64,000 bases of DNA. Origin: Polyangiaceae bacterium (lineage in GTDB: Bacteria > Myxococcota_A > Polyangia > Polyangiales > Polyangiaceae). Where the stretch lies: NCBI GenBank assembly GCA_041389725.1, contig JAWKRG010000012.1, positions 1-64,000 on the forward strand, in the 5' to 3' direction. Below the pieces are notes generated by a model. It worked only from the letters and a program-made list of their open reading frames with translations. It did not search any database and was not told the DNA's origin. The position numbers and the translations under genes were made by a program. This document shows positions 50,416-59,016 of this stretch, piece after piece (position 1 is the first letter of the stretch; each line of letters begins with the position of its first letter).

Positions 50416-51063
50416 GTGGCGCGACTGTCGGTGCAGGGCGTGAGCCTCCGCGTGGCGGAGCGAGTGCTTTTCACGGATCTCCGCTTCGAGATCGAGCCGG
50501 GCGCCTGGCTCGGACTCGTGGCGCCGAGCGGTGCGGGAAAGACGGAACTGCTCCGCGCTCTCGCCTGTCTGCGCGACGTGGACGCCGGGGAGCTGCGACT
50601 CGATGAGCGCACGCCGGCGGAGGTCGGCTATCCGAGCTGGCGCCGTCGCGTGACGTATCTGGGACAGCGTTCGGTGATGTTGAAGGGAACAGTGCGTCTC
50701 AACTTGGAGCGCCCTTTTCAGTATCAGAGCGTGGGGAAGAGCTTCGATGAAGCACTGGTTCGTCAACGGCTCGAGCGCGTGGGGCTGGGCAAGGCGATGC
50801 TCGATCAGGAGGCGCGGAGTCTTTCCGTCGGGGAGCAGCAGCGGGTGGCGCTGGTGCGCGCGCTCGGTATCGGGCCCGACGTGCTGCTGCTCGACGAGCC
50901 GACGAGTGCGCTCGATGCGGACAGCGTGAAACGAGTGGAAGCATGGCTTCGCGAGCTGAGCGAGGCGGGGCTTGCGGGCGCCATCGTCAGTCACGACCCG
51001 GCGCAACTCGAGCGCCTCGGGGCGCGGCGCGTGGTGTTGGCTGAGTCAGGGCAGGTGAGCTGA
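50416..51063 (+). CDS. fetA: FetA-type ABC transporter ATP-binding protein
   Basis: A 215-residue ABC ATPase. Walker A is APSGAGKT, the signature LSVGEQQRVALVRAL, Walker B DVLLLDEPTSALD, and the switch His IVSHD. Short length and the partner gene immediately downstream identify it as the ATPase of the FetAB (YbbLM) exporter, which in Escherichia coli exports iron and gives resistance to oxidative stress. The stop and the fetB start share a base (TGATG), so the two are translationally coupled. Transported substrate here is inferred from the family. Confidence 0.88.
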   Translation: MARLSVQGVSLRVAERVLFTDLRFEIEPGAWLGLVAPSGAGKTELLRALACLRDVDAGELRLDERTPAEVGYPSWRRRVTYLGQRSVMLKGTVRLNLERPFQYQSVGKSFDEALVRQRLERVGLGKAMLDQEARSLSVGEQQRVALVRALGIGPDVLLLDEPTSALDADSVKRVEAWLRELSEAGLAGAIVSHDPAQLERLGARRVVLAESGQVS

Positions 51064-51872
51064 TGCCGGGCAAGGGTGCACTGCCGCTGGGCGTCCTGGA
51101 GCTGTCGGTCGCGGCGCTGTTGGTGCTGGTGGCGGGCCTGGTGAGCGTGGCGCTGCGCCTGTCCCTCGAACGAAAGCTGCTCGTCGCGTCGGTGCGTACG
51201 GTGGTGCAGCTGGGATGCGTCGGCTACGCGTTGGCGTGGGTGTTTCGCATCGAGTCGCCGTGGCTGCTCTTCGGCGTGCTGACCGTGATGACCGCGGCGG
51301 CCGGGCGAGCCGCCGTCGCGCGGTCGAGTCGGCGCTTTGAAGGCGCGCAGGCGTACTCCTTCATCACTCTGGTTCTGACTGGACTGCTGACGACCTTCGC
51401 AGTGACCGGCGCGATCATCGGCGTGCGCCCTTGGTATCACGCGCAGTACGTAATTCCGCTGCTGGGCATGGTGCTGGGTAACTCCCTGACAGGCGTGTCG
51501 CTCACCTTGGACTCGCTCCTGACCGAGCTGGATGAGCAACGCGCGCGGGTAGAGATGGAGCTCGCGCTCGGCGCGTCGCGCTGGGAGGCGGCGCGCGACC
51601 CGCTGCGGGATGCGGCTCGACGCGGCATGATTCCCATCCTCAACAGCATGACGGTCGTCGGCATCGTCTCCCTGCCGGGGATGATGACGGGACAGATCTT
51701 GGAAGGCGCCGATCCGCTTCAGGCCGTGAAGTATCAGATCGTGGTGATGTTCATGCTGGCGGCCTCGACGTCCCTGGGCTGCACGGGCGTCGTGGTGTTC
51801 GTGTTCCTGCGCCTGTTCAACGACCGCCACCAGCTCCGCGCCGAGCGCATCGTCGAGTCCGCGAAGCACTGA
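51063..51872 (+). CDS. fetB: FetB-type ABC transporter permease
   Basis: A 269-residue membrane protein with about seven helices. SVRTVVQLGCVGYAL, VIPLLGMVLGNSLTGVSLTL and the cytoplasmic loop ELALGASRWEAARDPLRDAAR (the coupling region) followed by SLPGMMTGQILEGADPLQA are diagnostic of the FetB/YbbM family. With FetA it forms an exporter thought to remove excess iron from the cytoplasm. Given the many haem proteins encoded directly downstream, iron handling would fit the neighbourhood, but no co-regulation is visible. The 51873-52138 gap shows no gene. Confidence 0.9.
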   Translation: MPGKGALPLGVLELSVAALLVLVAGLVSVALRLSLERKLLVASVRTVVQLGCVGYALAWVFRIESPWLLFGVLTVMTAAAGRAAVARSSRRFEGAQAYSFITLVLTGLLTTFAVTGAIIGVRPWYHAQYVIPLLGMVLGNSLTGVSLTLDSLLTELDEQRARVEMELALGASRWEAARDPLRDAARRGMIPILNSMTVVGIVSLPGMMTGQILEGADPLQAVKYQIVVMFMLAASTSLGCTGVVVFVFLRLFNDRHQLRAERIVESAKH

Positions 51873-52138
51873 CCTACGCAGGAGCAGCTGATGGCTGATG
51901 GCTGACCGCCAGCGAAACATCGCCGAGTTCTGCCAAACCTGGCCAAGCTCGCGCCTTGGAGGGATTTTGGGCCGACCGGCCGAACGACTGAACAAAAAGT
52001 CCCCGGCTTGATGCCTGGCAAGTCAGGAGCCGGTTACTAACCTCGGAGACGGCCGGCTTTGGGCGCCAGCTCGTCCCCATCTTGGGCTTTTTCTTCGGTT
52101 TTTCGCGGGTTGAAGACCTCGTACCAAGGACGATGTGG

Positions 52139-53461
52139 ATGAGACGTAGCGATGTGCTTCTGGGGGTAGTGGTGCTCTCGGGGGCCTTCGCGGGCGCGTC
52201 TTGCGGCGAGCTGACCAGCGACGACCCCCATCAGAAGATCGCCGACCAGGACTGCGCTCACTGCCACATCGAGGAGTACAAGCAGGCGACCAACCCGATC
52301 CACGTGGGCGCCATGCCGACGACGTGTGGCGACTGCCATAGCGAGAAGGCGTGGCACCCGAGCAATTTCCACCACGGCTTTCCCCTCGGGGGCGCGCACC
52401 TCACAGCCAAGTGTAACGACTGTCACACCGGCGATCCGCCCGTGTACGAGGGGACGCCGACGGTCTGCTACGGCTGTCACAAGTCCGACTACGAGAACAG
52501 CCCGTACCCGGGCCACCAGACCTACCCAACGACCTGTCAGGACTGTCACAGCACCATCGCGTGGAAGCCTGCGTCGCCGACGGAGCACCCGTTCCCCCTC
52601 GCGGGCGCGCACGCTTCGACGCCCTGCGACCAGTGCCACGTCGGCAATCCCCCGGTGTACAAGGGCACGCCAACGGTGTGCGTCGGTTGTCACAAGTCGG
52701 ACTACGACAACAGCCCGTATCCTGGGCACCAGACCTTCCCGACGACCTGCGAGCAGTGCCACGGCACCATCGCTTGGGTGCCCGCGTCGAAGGTGGAGCA
52801 TCCCTGGCCGCTGAACGGCGCTCACGGCGCCGCCGCGTGTGCCGAGTGTCACGTGGGCAATCCGCCCGTGTACAAGGGCACGCCGACGAACTGCGTGGGT
52901 TGTCACAAGGCCGACTACGACAGCAGCCCGTACCCGGGCCATTCGACCTACCCCACGACCTGCGACCAGTGCCATGGCACCAACGCCTGGAAGCCGGCGA
53001 CACCGGCAGAGCACCCATTCCCACTGGACGGCGCCCACGCCGGGACGATCTGCGCCAAGTGCCACACGGGCAATCCGCCGGTTTACAAGGGTACGCCGAA
53101 CACCTGCGTCGGTTGTCACAAAGCGGACTACGACAGCAGCCCGTATCCGAATCATCAGACTTTCGCGACGACTTGCGGCGATTGCCACAACACGACGGCC
53201 TGGAAGCCCGCGACCGGCGGTGGTCACCCGGAAACGAAGTTCCCGGTGAGTACGGGTGCGCACTCGAAGTTCAAGTGTGCGGACTGCCACAACGCGAGCC
53301 TCGGTCCGAACGGCAAGGGCAACGCCGATTGCGTCGGCTGTCATACCGGCACGCATGCGCGATCCAAGATGGACGCGAAGCACAAGGAAGTTGGGAAATA
53401 CCCGACAGGCTCAGCCGCGCCGAACTTCTGTCTCGATTGCCACCCCAAGGGCAAGAACTAG
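52139..53461 (+). CDS. 17-haem c-type cytochrome lipoprotein with internal repeats
   Basis: A 440-residue lipoprotein (lipobox FAGASC). ATG 52139 has AAGGA eight bases upstream; ATG 52133 is too close to it. There are 17 CxxCH haem sites. From about residue 95 to 380 the protein is a tandem array of a 71-residue, three-haem unit with the markers HPFPLxGAHxxxxCxxCH, GNPPVYKGTPTxCVGCHK and YPGHQTYPTTCxxCH. The first haems (CAHCHIEEYKQ) and the final part (CLDCHPKGKN) lie outside the repeats. A lipid anchor and this many haems suggest a surface or periplasm-spanning electron carrier. The next gene starts 12 bases after the stop. Confidence 0.93.
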   Translation: MRRSDVLLGVVVLSGAFAGASCGELTSDDPHQKIADQDCAHCHIEEYKQATNPIHVGAMPTTCGDCHSEKAWHPSNFHHGFPLGGAHLTAKCNDCHTGDPPVYEGTPTVCYGCHKSDYENSPYPGHQTYPTTCQDCHSTIAWKPASPTEHPFPLAGAHASTPCDQCHVGNPPVYKGTPTVCVGCHKSDYDNSPYPGHQTFPTTCEQCHGTIAWVPASKVEHPWPLNGAHGAAACAECHVGNPPVYKGTPTNCVGCHKADYDSSPYPGHSTYPTTCDQCHGTNAWKPATPAEHPFPLDGAHAGTICAKCHTGNPPVYKGTPNTCVGCHKADYDSSPYPNHQTFATTCGDCHNTTAWKPATGGGHPETKFPVSTGAHSKFKCADCHNASLGPNGKGNADCVGCHTGTHARSKMDAKHKEVGKYPTGSAAPNFCLDCHPKGKN

Positions 53462-53473
53462 CCAACGTTTCGC

Positions 53474-54397
53474 TTGCAATTGCACCCGATTTCGATTGGA
53501 TTGCGCGTGGTGACGACAGGCGAAACGACGCAACCGCGTTCGAGCATCTTGGCGTGGTCGCTGCTCGTGTTCTTGCTGGGCCTCGGCGGCAGCGCGCTGT
53601 GGAGTTTGGGCAAAGGTTTCTACGCGCTGTCGATCATGGAGCGCGTGGATCATCCCTCCTTCCGCATGCTCAGCCCCGGGGAAGTGATCGGCCATGGCTA
53701 CGGCATCGTTGGCACCGTTCTGATCCTGACCAACCTGCTCTACGTGGTGCGTCGCAAGTTGCCGACCTGGCGCTTGGGCTCGATGCGAGCGTGGCTCAAT
53801 CTGCACACGACGACCGGCCTTTTCGGTGGGCTATTGGTGCTGTTTCACTCGGCTTTTCAGTTCCGCAGCCCGATCGCGTCGGTGACGATGTGGGCACTGG
53901 CGGTTGTGCTGCTCACCGGGATTCTGGGGCGCTTCATTCACGCATTCACGGCGGAGCCGGACATGGCGCCGGTGGAGCATCATCTGCGGACCTTCGACGG
54001 CATCAAGGCTGGAGTCGCCGCCGAGGTGCGCCGGCGCTTGGCACAGGTGGAACGCGTGGACATGGGCGGTCGCTCGTTGATCGCGGTGGCGCTCGCGCTT
54101 CCGCGCTGGCGCAAGGAAGCATTCGCCCGTAAACGCGCGGTCGAGTCTGCTCTCTCCGAGTTTGCGGCGGATCACGCGGCGGAGCTGGCGCTGCTGCGGC
54201 CGCAGATCAAGGAGACGACGAATCTGGTCTACCGCGAAGTGCGGGCTCGCGCAGCGAGCAGTGTGCTGCGCGGGTGGCGTTCTCTGCATCGCCTGGCTGC
54301 GGTGATCATGATTTTGCTGGTGACCGTGCACATTGGTGTGGCTTGGACCCTCGGCTATCGCTGGATTTTCTCAGATGTACCGACTGTGGCTACATAG
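53474..54397 (+). CDS. Five-helix b-type-cytochrome-like membrane protein
   Basis: A 307-residue integral membrane protein starting at TTG 53474, 12 bases after the 17-haem gene. Five hydrophobic helices are visible: ILAWSLLVFLLGLGGSALWS, IGHGYGIVGTVLILTNLLYV, NLHTTTGLFGGLLVLFHSAF, SVTMWALAVVLLTGILGRF and HRLAAVIMILLVTVHIGVAW. Histidines in helices 2, 3 and 5 (GHGYG, NLH/LFHS, LHR/VHIG) are placed like haem-b ligands of quinol-oxidising or ferric-reductase-like proteins. Between helices 4 and 5 lies a charged cytoplasmic domain of about 100 residues. It could pass electrons from the quinone pool to the periplasmic cytochromes. This is inferred. Confidence 0.75.
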   Translation: MQLHPISIGLRVVTTGETTQPRSSILAWSLLVFLLGLGGSALWSLGKGFYALSIMERVDHPSFRMLSPGEVIGHGYGIVGTVLILTNLLYVVRRKLPTWRLGSMRAWLNLHTTTGLFGGLLVLFHSAFQFRSPIASVTMWALAVVLLTGILGRFIHAFTAEPDMAPVEHHLRTFDGIKAGVAAEVRRRLAQVERVDMGGRSLIAVALALPRWRKEAFARKRAVESALSEFAADHAAELALLRPQIKETTNLVYREVRARAASSVLRGWRSLHRLAAVIMILLVTVHIGVAWTLGYRWIFSDVPTVAT

Positions 54398-56159
54398 CCT
54401 GCTCGCAGCAGTGCTGTGCCTGCTCGGCTCCCGCGCGGCACTGGCGCAGTTGCTGAGCCCAGGTCCCTTGGCGGGCGCCCACGCCAGCCTCGAGGGCGAC
54501 GAGAACTGCACGCGTTGTCATACCTCCGGCCGTGGCACCAGCAACGGCCTGTGCAACAACTGCCACGGCAACGTCACCAAGCAGGGCATGCACGCACGAG
54601 CGTTCTCTGGCGCTTGCGCGCGCTGCCACTCGGACCACCGCGGTCGCGGCTTTGCCATGGTGCGCTTCAGTCCGAACGGCTTCGACCATGGGCAGACGGG
54701 CTGGCCCCTTCGCGGCGCCCACGGGCAGACCAAGTGCAACAAGTGCCACAAATCGCGCTCCTGGATTGGTGTGGCCACGGCCTGCACGGCTTGCCACAAG
54801 GATCCCCACGACAAGCGCTTTGGCCTCAACTGCCTGGGCTGTCACAACGAGTCGAACTGGAAGACCGTCAATCTCAAGCAGTTCAACCACAATCAATCGC
54901 GCTTTCCGCTGCGCGGCGCGCACGCGTCGGCGCCCTGTGGCAACTGTCATGGCTCGCCGGCCCGCTACCGAGGCCTGGACTTCGGCAACTGCACCTCGTG
55001 CCACAAAGACCCGCACGGCGGTCGCTTCTCGAGCACTTGCACCAATTGTCACAACGAGAACTCCTGGCACCAGATCTCGATGAAGGCTGGGGCGCATCCG
55101 GGGCTGTCGTTGGCAAACGGTCATTCGCGGGTGAACTGTCGCAAGTGTCACGACAAGGGCATCTACGCACCGCCCACGCGCGGGCGCGCGTGCGTCAACT
55201 GCCACAAGCCCGTGCACGAGGCGGACTTCGGCAAGAGCTGTCACAAGTGCCACGCGTCCATCAAGTGGCTGGGCCTGCCGCGCAAGACGGGCCTTCGTGC
55301 CCACGACAAGACGCCCTTTTCGCTGCACGGCAAGCACGTGGACGTGGCGTGCACGGGCTGCCACTCACCGCAGAAGACGACTCAGCAACGCTTCCGAGAG
55401 CTGTCTTTCGCCAAGTGCCGGGACTGTCACCAGGACGCGCACGGCGGGGAGTTCGCCAAACGCGACGGCGGCGAGTGCGGTGGCTGCCACAGTGACAGCG
55501 GCTTTCGTCCGTCGCAATTCGGGATCCGCGCCCATGCCAGCACGGGCTTCGCACTGGACGGCAAACACACCGCCGTGCCGTGCTCTTCCTGCCACACGAA
55601 TTCACCGAAGGACGGCAAGCGCCTGGATTGGCGCGGCGCGAAGCGCGTCTGCGAGACCTGCCACGAGAACCCGCACGGCACGCAGTTCGCGAAGGAGATG
55701 AAGCAGGGTGGCTGCAAGAACTGCCATTCGCCCCTCGGCTGGCACTCGCCGCGCATCGACCACCGCAGCTGGCCGCTGACGGGCGCGCATGCCTCGGCGC
55801 CCTGCGCCCGCTGCCATACGCCGACCGAGGCGGACCGCAAGAGTGGCAAGGGCGCCAGCTATCGCGGCACGGCGCGAGAATGCGAAGGCTGCCACGCCGA
55901 CGTGCACCTGGGACAGTTTCGGCTGAGCAAGCCGGTGAAGAAGTGCTCGGCCTGTCACGACACCAACCGCTTCAAGATCAAGACGTTCGACCACGACAAG
56001 CTGGCCGGTTACGCTCTGGAAGGGCGTCACGCGCAGCTACAATGTGCGAAATGCCACGCCAAGGCCTCGGTGGGAGGCAAGACGGCCGCTCGCTACCGCC
56101 TTGGGTACTCGGCCTGTCGTGATTGCCATGCGGATCCCCACGCGGAGGAGGGATCATGA
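54375..56159 (+). CDS. 23-haem secreted c-type cytochrome
   Basis: A 594-residue exported protein; ATG 54375 lies inside the preceding gene and gives a signal peptide ending near SRAALAQ. It has 23 CxxCH motifs, spaced 20-30 residues apart, without cysteine-rich exceptions such as A1-type CX3-4CH. Recurrent local motifs are FxLRGAHxxxxC, CTSCHKDPHGGRF and FDHxxxxYALEGRH, recognisable as degenerate repeats of the same ancestral two- to three-haem unit as in the 17-haem protein. Without a lipid anchor it is probably periplasmic or bound in an outer-membrane pore. Overlap with both neighbours indicates tight coupling in one operon. Confidence 0.92.
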   Translation: MYRLWLHSLLAAVLCLLGSRAALAQLLSPGPLAGAHASLEGDENCTRCHTSGRGTSNGLCNNCHGNVTKQGMHARAFSGACARCHSDHRGRGFAMVRFSPNGFDHGQTGWPLRGAHGQTKCNKCHKSRSWIGVATACTACHKDPHDKRFGLNCLGCHNESNWKTVNLKQFNHNQSRFPLRGAHASAPCGNCHGSPARYRGLDFGNCTSCHKDPHGGRFSSTCTNCHNENSWHQISMKAGAHPGLSLANGHSRVNCRKCHDKGIYAPPTRGRACVNCHKPVHEADFGKSCHKCHASIKWLGLPRKTGLRAHDKTPFSLHGKHVDVACTGCHSPQKTTQQRFRELSFAKCRDCHQDAHGGEFAKRDGGECGGCHSDSGFRPSQFGIRAHASTGFALDGKHTAVPCSSCHTNSPKDGKRLDWRGAKRVCETCHENPHGTQFAKEMKQGGCKNCHSPLGWHSPRIDHRSWPLTGAHASAPCARCHTPTEADRKSGKGASYRGTARECEGCHADVHLGQFRLSKPVKKCSACHDTNRFKIKTFDHDKLAGYALEGRHAQLQCAKCHAKASVGGKTAARYRLGYSACRDCHADPHAEEGS

Positions 56160-57193
56160 CGAAGTCCGGTTCGGCATGGCTGCTGACCCTTGCCGTCGTC
56201 GGTGCCGCGGCGCTGGCGCTGGGCGCTCCCAAGAAGGACAAGGACGCCAAGGCGACCGCGGCGGCCGGCGAGGAGGAAAAGGCTGCCAAGCCGCCCGCGC
56301 CTGCGAAGGCCGCATCCTCGAAGGCCGCATCTTCAAAGGACTCGCAGGCGTCCCGGAAGGAGACGAAGCGAGAGACGGCAACCAAGTCGTCGAAACGCAA
56401 GAGCCCACACTCCGCTTCCATCACCAAGGGGCTCGACTGCAGCACGTGCCACACGCCGGCGAGCTGGCGTCTCTTGCCTGGCAGCAGCAGCGGAGGTGGC
56501 TTCGATCACGCGGTGACCGGCTTCCCGCTGACGGGGCGGCATCGTCAGACGGCGTGCACTTCGTGTCACACTGGCGATCGCAAGATCACGCGCGAATGCA
56601 TCGGCTGTCACGAGGACAGTCACCGCGGGCGGCTGGGGCATGCGTGTGACCGCTGCCATTCTTCACGATCCTTTCAGGACGTGCGTGCCCTCGAGAAGCA
56701 TCGAGGCACGCGCTTGCCCCTGACCGGCATGCACGCACTCGTCGAGTGCAGCGAATGTCACCAGCGAAGCGCTCAGGGCGTTTGGTCCGGCGCGCCCGCG
56801 GATTGCTACGCCTGTCACGCTCGAGACTACCGTCGGACCGATATTCATCCCTTGCACGTAGGGGCAGCTGGACAACCGGCGCTGCCGAAGAACTGTGCCG
56901 ACTGTCATCGCCCCACGGGCTGGACGCCCGTGTTCGTGCCCGCAAACTTCCAGTTCCGGCTCTCTCAGAGTGCGCTGGCTCCGAGCACGCACGAGCTGTC
57001 CTTCCCGATCCGTGTCGGACGGCACCGAGGCCTCGACTGCGGCGATTGCCATGTGGCGCTCGCGGCGCCACGCCTGGTGCGCTGCACCGGCTGTCATGCC
57101 CACGGCGCGGCGAAGCTGGCTCGCACTCACCGGCGCGTCGGACCTGTGCGCGAGCGTTGCGTGAGCTGCCATCGTGGAGGGCGGATTCGATGA
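56156..57193 (+). CDS. 10-haem secreted c-type cytochrome with a charged N-terminal linker
   Basis: A 345-residue exported protein starting at ATG 56156 (ATGA overlap with the previous stop). After the signal peptide a Lys/Ala/Glu-rich linker of about 65 residues (APKKDKDAKATAAAGEEEKA) precedes a haem domain with ten CxxCH sites (CSTCH, CTSCH, CIGCH, CDRCH, CSECH, CYACH, CADCH, CGDCH, CTGCH, CVSCH). A decahaem protein adjacent to an outer-membrane barrel is the classical composition of MtrA/PioA-type conduits, although linker and spacing differ. The next gene begins with a four-base overlap. Confidence 0.92.
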   Translation: MTKSGSAWLLTLAVVGAAALALGAPKKDKDAKATAAAGEEEKAAKPPAPAKAASSKAASSKDSQASRKETKRETATKSSKRKSPHSASITKGLDCSTCHTPASWRLLPGSSSGGGFDHAVTGFPLTGRHRQTACTSCHTGDRKITRECIGCHEDSHRGRLGHACDRCHSSRSFQDVRALEKHRGTRLPLTGMHALVECSECHQRSAQGVWSGAPADCYACHARDYRRTDIHPLHVGAAGQPALPKNCADCHRPTGWTPVFVPANFQFRLSQSALAPSTHELSFPIRVGRHRGLDCGDCHVALAAPRLVRCTGCHAHGAAKLARTHRRVGPVRERCVSCHRGGRIR

Positions 57194-58908
57194 CGAAGAC
57201 CCGACTCCGCCCCGTGCTACTGGCCTTGGGCCTCGCGCTGGCTTCCTCGGCTGCGGCAGCGCCGAAGACGAAGGACAAGGATGCGGAGAAGAAGCCCGCG
57301 GGCAAGCCCGGGGAGCGCGTGAAGCTCAAGCTCGAAGTCGTCGATGTCTCGGACGGCCGCGCCTATCTGTCCCCGGGTTCCGAGGCCGGACTGCGGGTGG
57401 GGGACGACGTTCGCTTCGGCAAGGACGAGTACGAGGTCATCACCGTCACCGAGTCCTTCGCCGTCGTGCTGATGGGGGAGCACACCCTCGCGGTGGGAGA
57501 CAAGGGCGCGGCCACCGTGGAACTCGGCCGCGAAGAAGCGCACGTGGATCACATCGCCACGCCGCCAGGGCTCAGCACGTTTCGAGGCGCATGGAGTGAG
57601 CCGCGGCGTCCAGCCGAGGACCAACATCCCGACCCAGTGCCTCTGGGCTTGATTGAAGAACAGGGCAGCAATCGCGTCCGCCTGTCCGCCTACGGCTACG
57701 GCGTGGTGCCCACTGCTGGCAAAGGCACGGGGGTGGGACGCGTCGAGCTTCGCGGTGTGCTCCACGTCGAGCCCTTCGTCGGGACGCCCTTTGCCATCGA
57801 TGTGGACGTGGCCGCCGAAGCCTATGTCGCACCGAACTTGGACGATCGCCGCGCCTCGGACGCGCGCCCACCCATCCGCGTGCGGCGCTTGGAACTCGCG
57901 TATGGCCGTGACCGCTCCTGGTTCGGCAGCGTCGGACGATTGCGCTATGCCTCGAGCTTCCTGGGAACCCTGGACGGCGTGAAGGTGCGCGCGCCGATCA
58001 CGGATGATCTATCGCTGAGTGCCTTTGGTGGTCTCGTGCCGGAACCCCTGAACGGGTTGCCGTCGGGCACCTCTCGCTTTGGAGGTGAGGTCGCCTACGA
58101 AGACTTGGAAGCGGGCGTGCGGCCGCGCGTCGTCGTCGGCGGGCACGCCTCACGCTTCGAGGGTCAAACGGACGAGCGTCGCGTCGACGCGAGCGTGGAT
58201 CTGCTACCGGATTTCGGTCGCCTGGGCGTGAGCAGTGAGCTGGCCTTCTTCGACAAGAACAACCCCTGGCAAGCAGAGACGACCGAGCTGTCATCCCTGC
58301 AGGGCGACGCCTCGGTTCGGGCAGGTGTCGTGGAAGTCTCGGCGCGCGGCGGGCTGATGCGGCCGGAGCGCTCCCTGTGGTTGGCGTCGTTTCTGCCACC
58401 CGAGTGGCTGTGCGTCGCCAACCCCACGGCGACGGGCGCCAGCGTGTGTGCCGGCAACGACGCGACCTACTCGGCGGCGGGCGACATCGGCTTGCGCTTC
58501 ACGAAGACCTCGGCCCAGGTCGGCGCGCACTACATCAGCACGCCGGAGGCGGACGCGCAGACGGTGGGCGCATTCAGTCACTTGCGGCTGATCGATCTGG
58601 TGGGCACTTTGCGTCTGGATGCCGGCGTTACGGCCAATCAGAGCGACTTGCTCCGCAACGTTGCAGCGTCCCTGAGCCCGGGGGTCGAAGTGCTCGAGCG
58701 TAGTCTGGATCTCTCTGCGCGTTACCGCGTGGCCTATTCGCGCTATCGCGCGGCAGACGCGGCGTTCTTGGAGCACTGGCTGGGCGTCGCGATCTGGTAT
58801 TCGCCGAGCCGTGAAGTGGACGTCGCCTTGGACGCCGACACGGTGTTCGGCTCGGACGTGGACATCCTGGTGCTGCAGGGCCTCGTGACCTGGCGCCCAA
58901 GCCTCTGA
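57190..58908 (+). CDS. Predicted outer-membrane beta-barrel with a periplasmic N-terminal domain
   Basis: A 572-residue exported protein; ATG 57190 overlaps the preceding stop. The signal peptide is followed by a short Lys-rich linker (APKTKDKDAEKKPAG) like that of the 10-haem protein, then a small beta-domain (about 45-115; VKLKLEVVDVSDGRAYLSPG) of SH3/OB character. From about 150 on, alternating strands with aromatic and Gly residues (VRLSAYGYGVVPTAG, ELRGVLHVEPFVGTPFAIDV, ARGGLMRPERSLWLASFLPP, YRVAYSRYRAADAAF) suggest a barrel of about 20 strands. The position in a decahaem cytochrome operon suggests the role of MtrB/PioB: a sheath that carries the cytochrome through the outer membrane. 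Sequence resemblance to MtrB was not recognised. Confidence 0.75.
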   Translation: MTKTRLRPVLLALGLALASSAAAAPKTKDKDAEKKPAGKPGERVKLKLEVVDVSDGRAYLSPGSEAGLRVGDDVRFGKDEYEVITVTESFAVVLMGEHTLAVGDKGAATVELGREEAHVDHIATPPGLSTFRGAWSEPRRPAEDQHPDPVPLGLIEEQGSNRVRLSAYGYGVVPTAGKGTGVGRVELRGVLHVEPFVGTPFAIDVDVAAEAYVAPNLDDRRASDARPPIRVRRLELAYGRDRSWFGSVGRLRYASSFLGTLDGVKVRAPITDDLSLSAFGGLVPEPLNGLPSGTSRFGGEVAYEDLEAGVRPRVVVGGHASRFEGQTDERRVDASVDLLPDFGRLGVSSELAFFDKNNPWQAETTELSSLQGDASVRAGVVEVSARGGLMRPERSLWLASFLPPEWLCVANPTATGASVCAGNDATYSAAGDIGLRFTKTSAQVGAHYISTPEADAQTVGAFSHLRLIDLVGTLRLDAGVTANQSDLLRNVAASLSPGVEVLERSLDLSARYRVAYSRYRAADAAFLEHWLGVAIWYSPSREVDVALDADTVFGSDVDILVLQGLVTWRPSL

Positions 58909-59016
58909 ACTCGATGTGCGCCGCTGTGCGGCGGTCCCCCTCCACCGCCGGTTTCTGCTTGGAAACGCGGCGTCAGCGGTGTACCGAAGGCGCTTGCAGA
59001 AGCGGAGTGACTGACG

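Noticed and set aside
52016..52030. Sigma-54 promoter upstream of the 17-haem cytochrome (TGGCAAGTCAGGAGC)
   Set aside because: The GG-N10-GC spacing is right, but the -12 element lacks TT and no other support such as an enhancer palindrome is visible.
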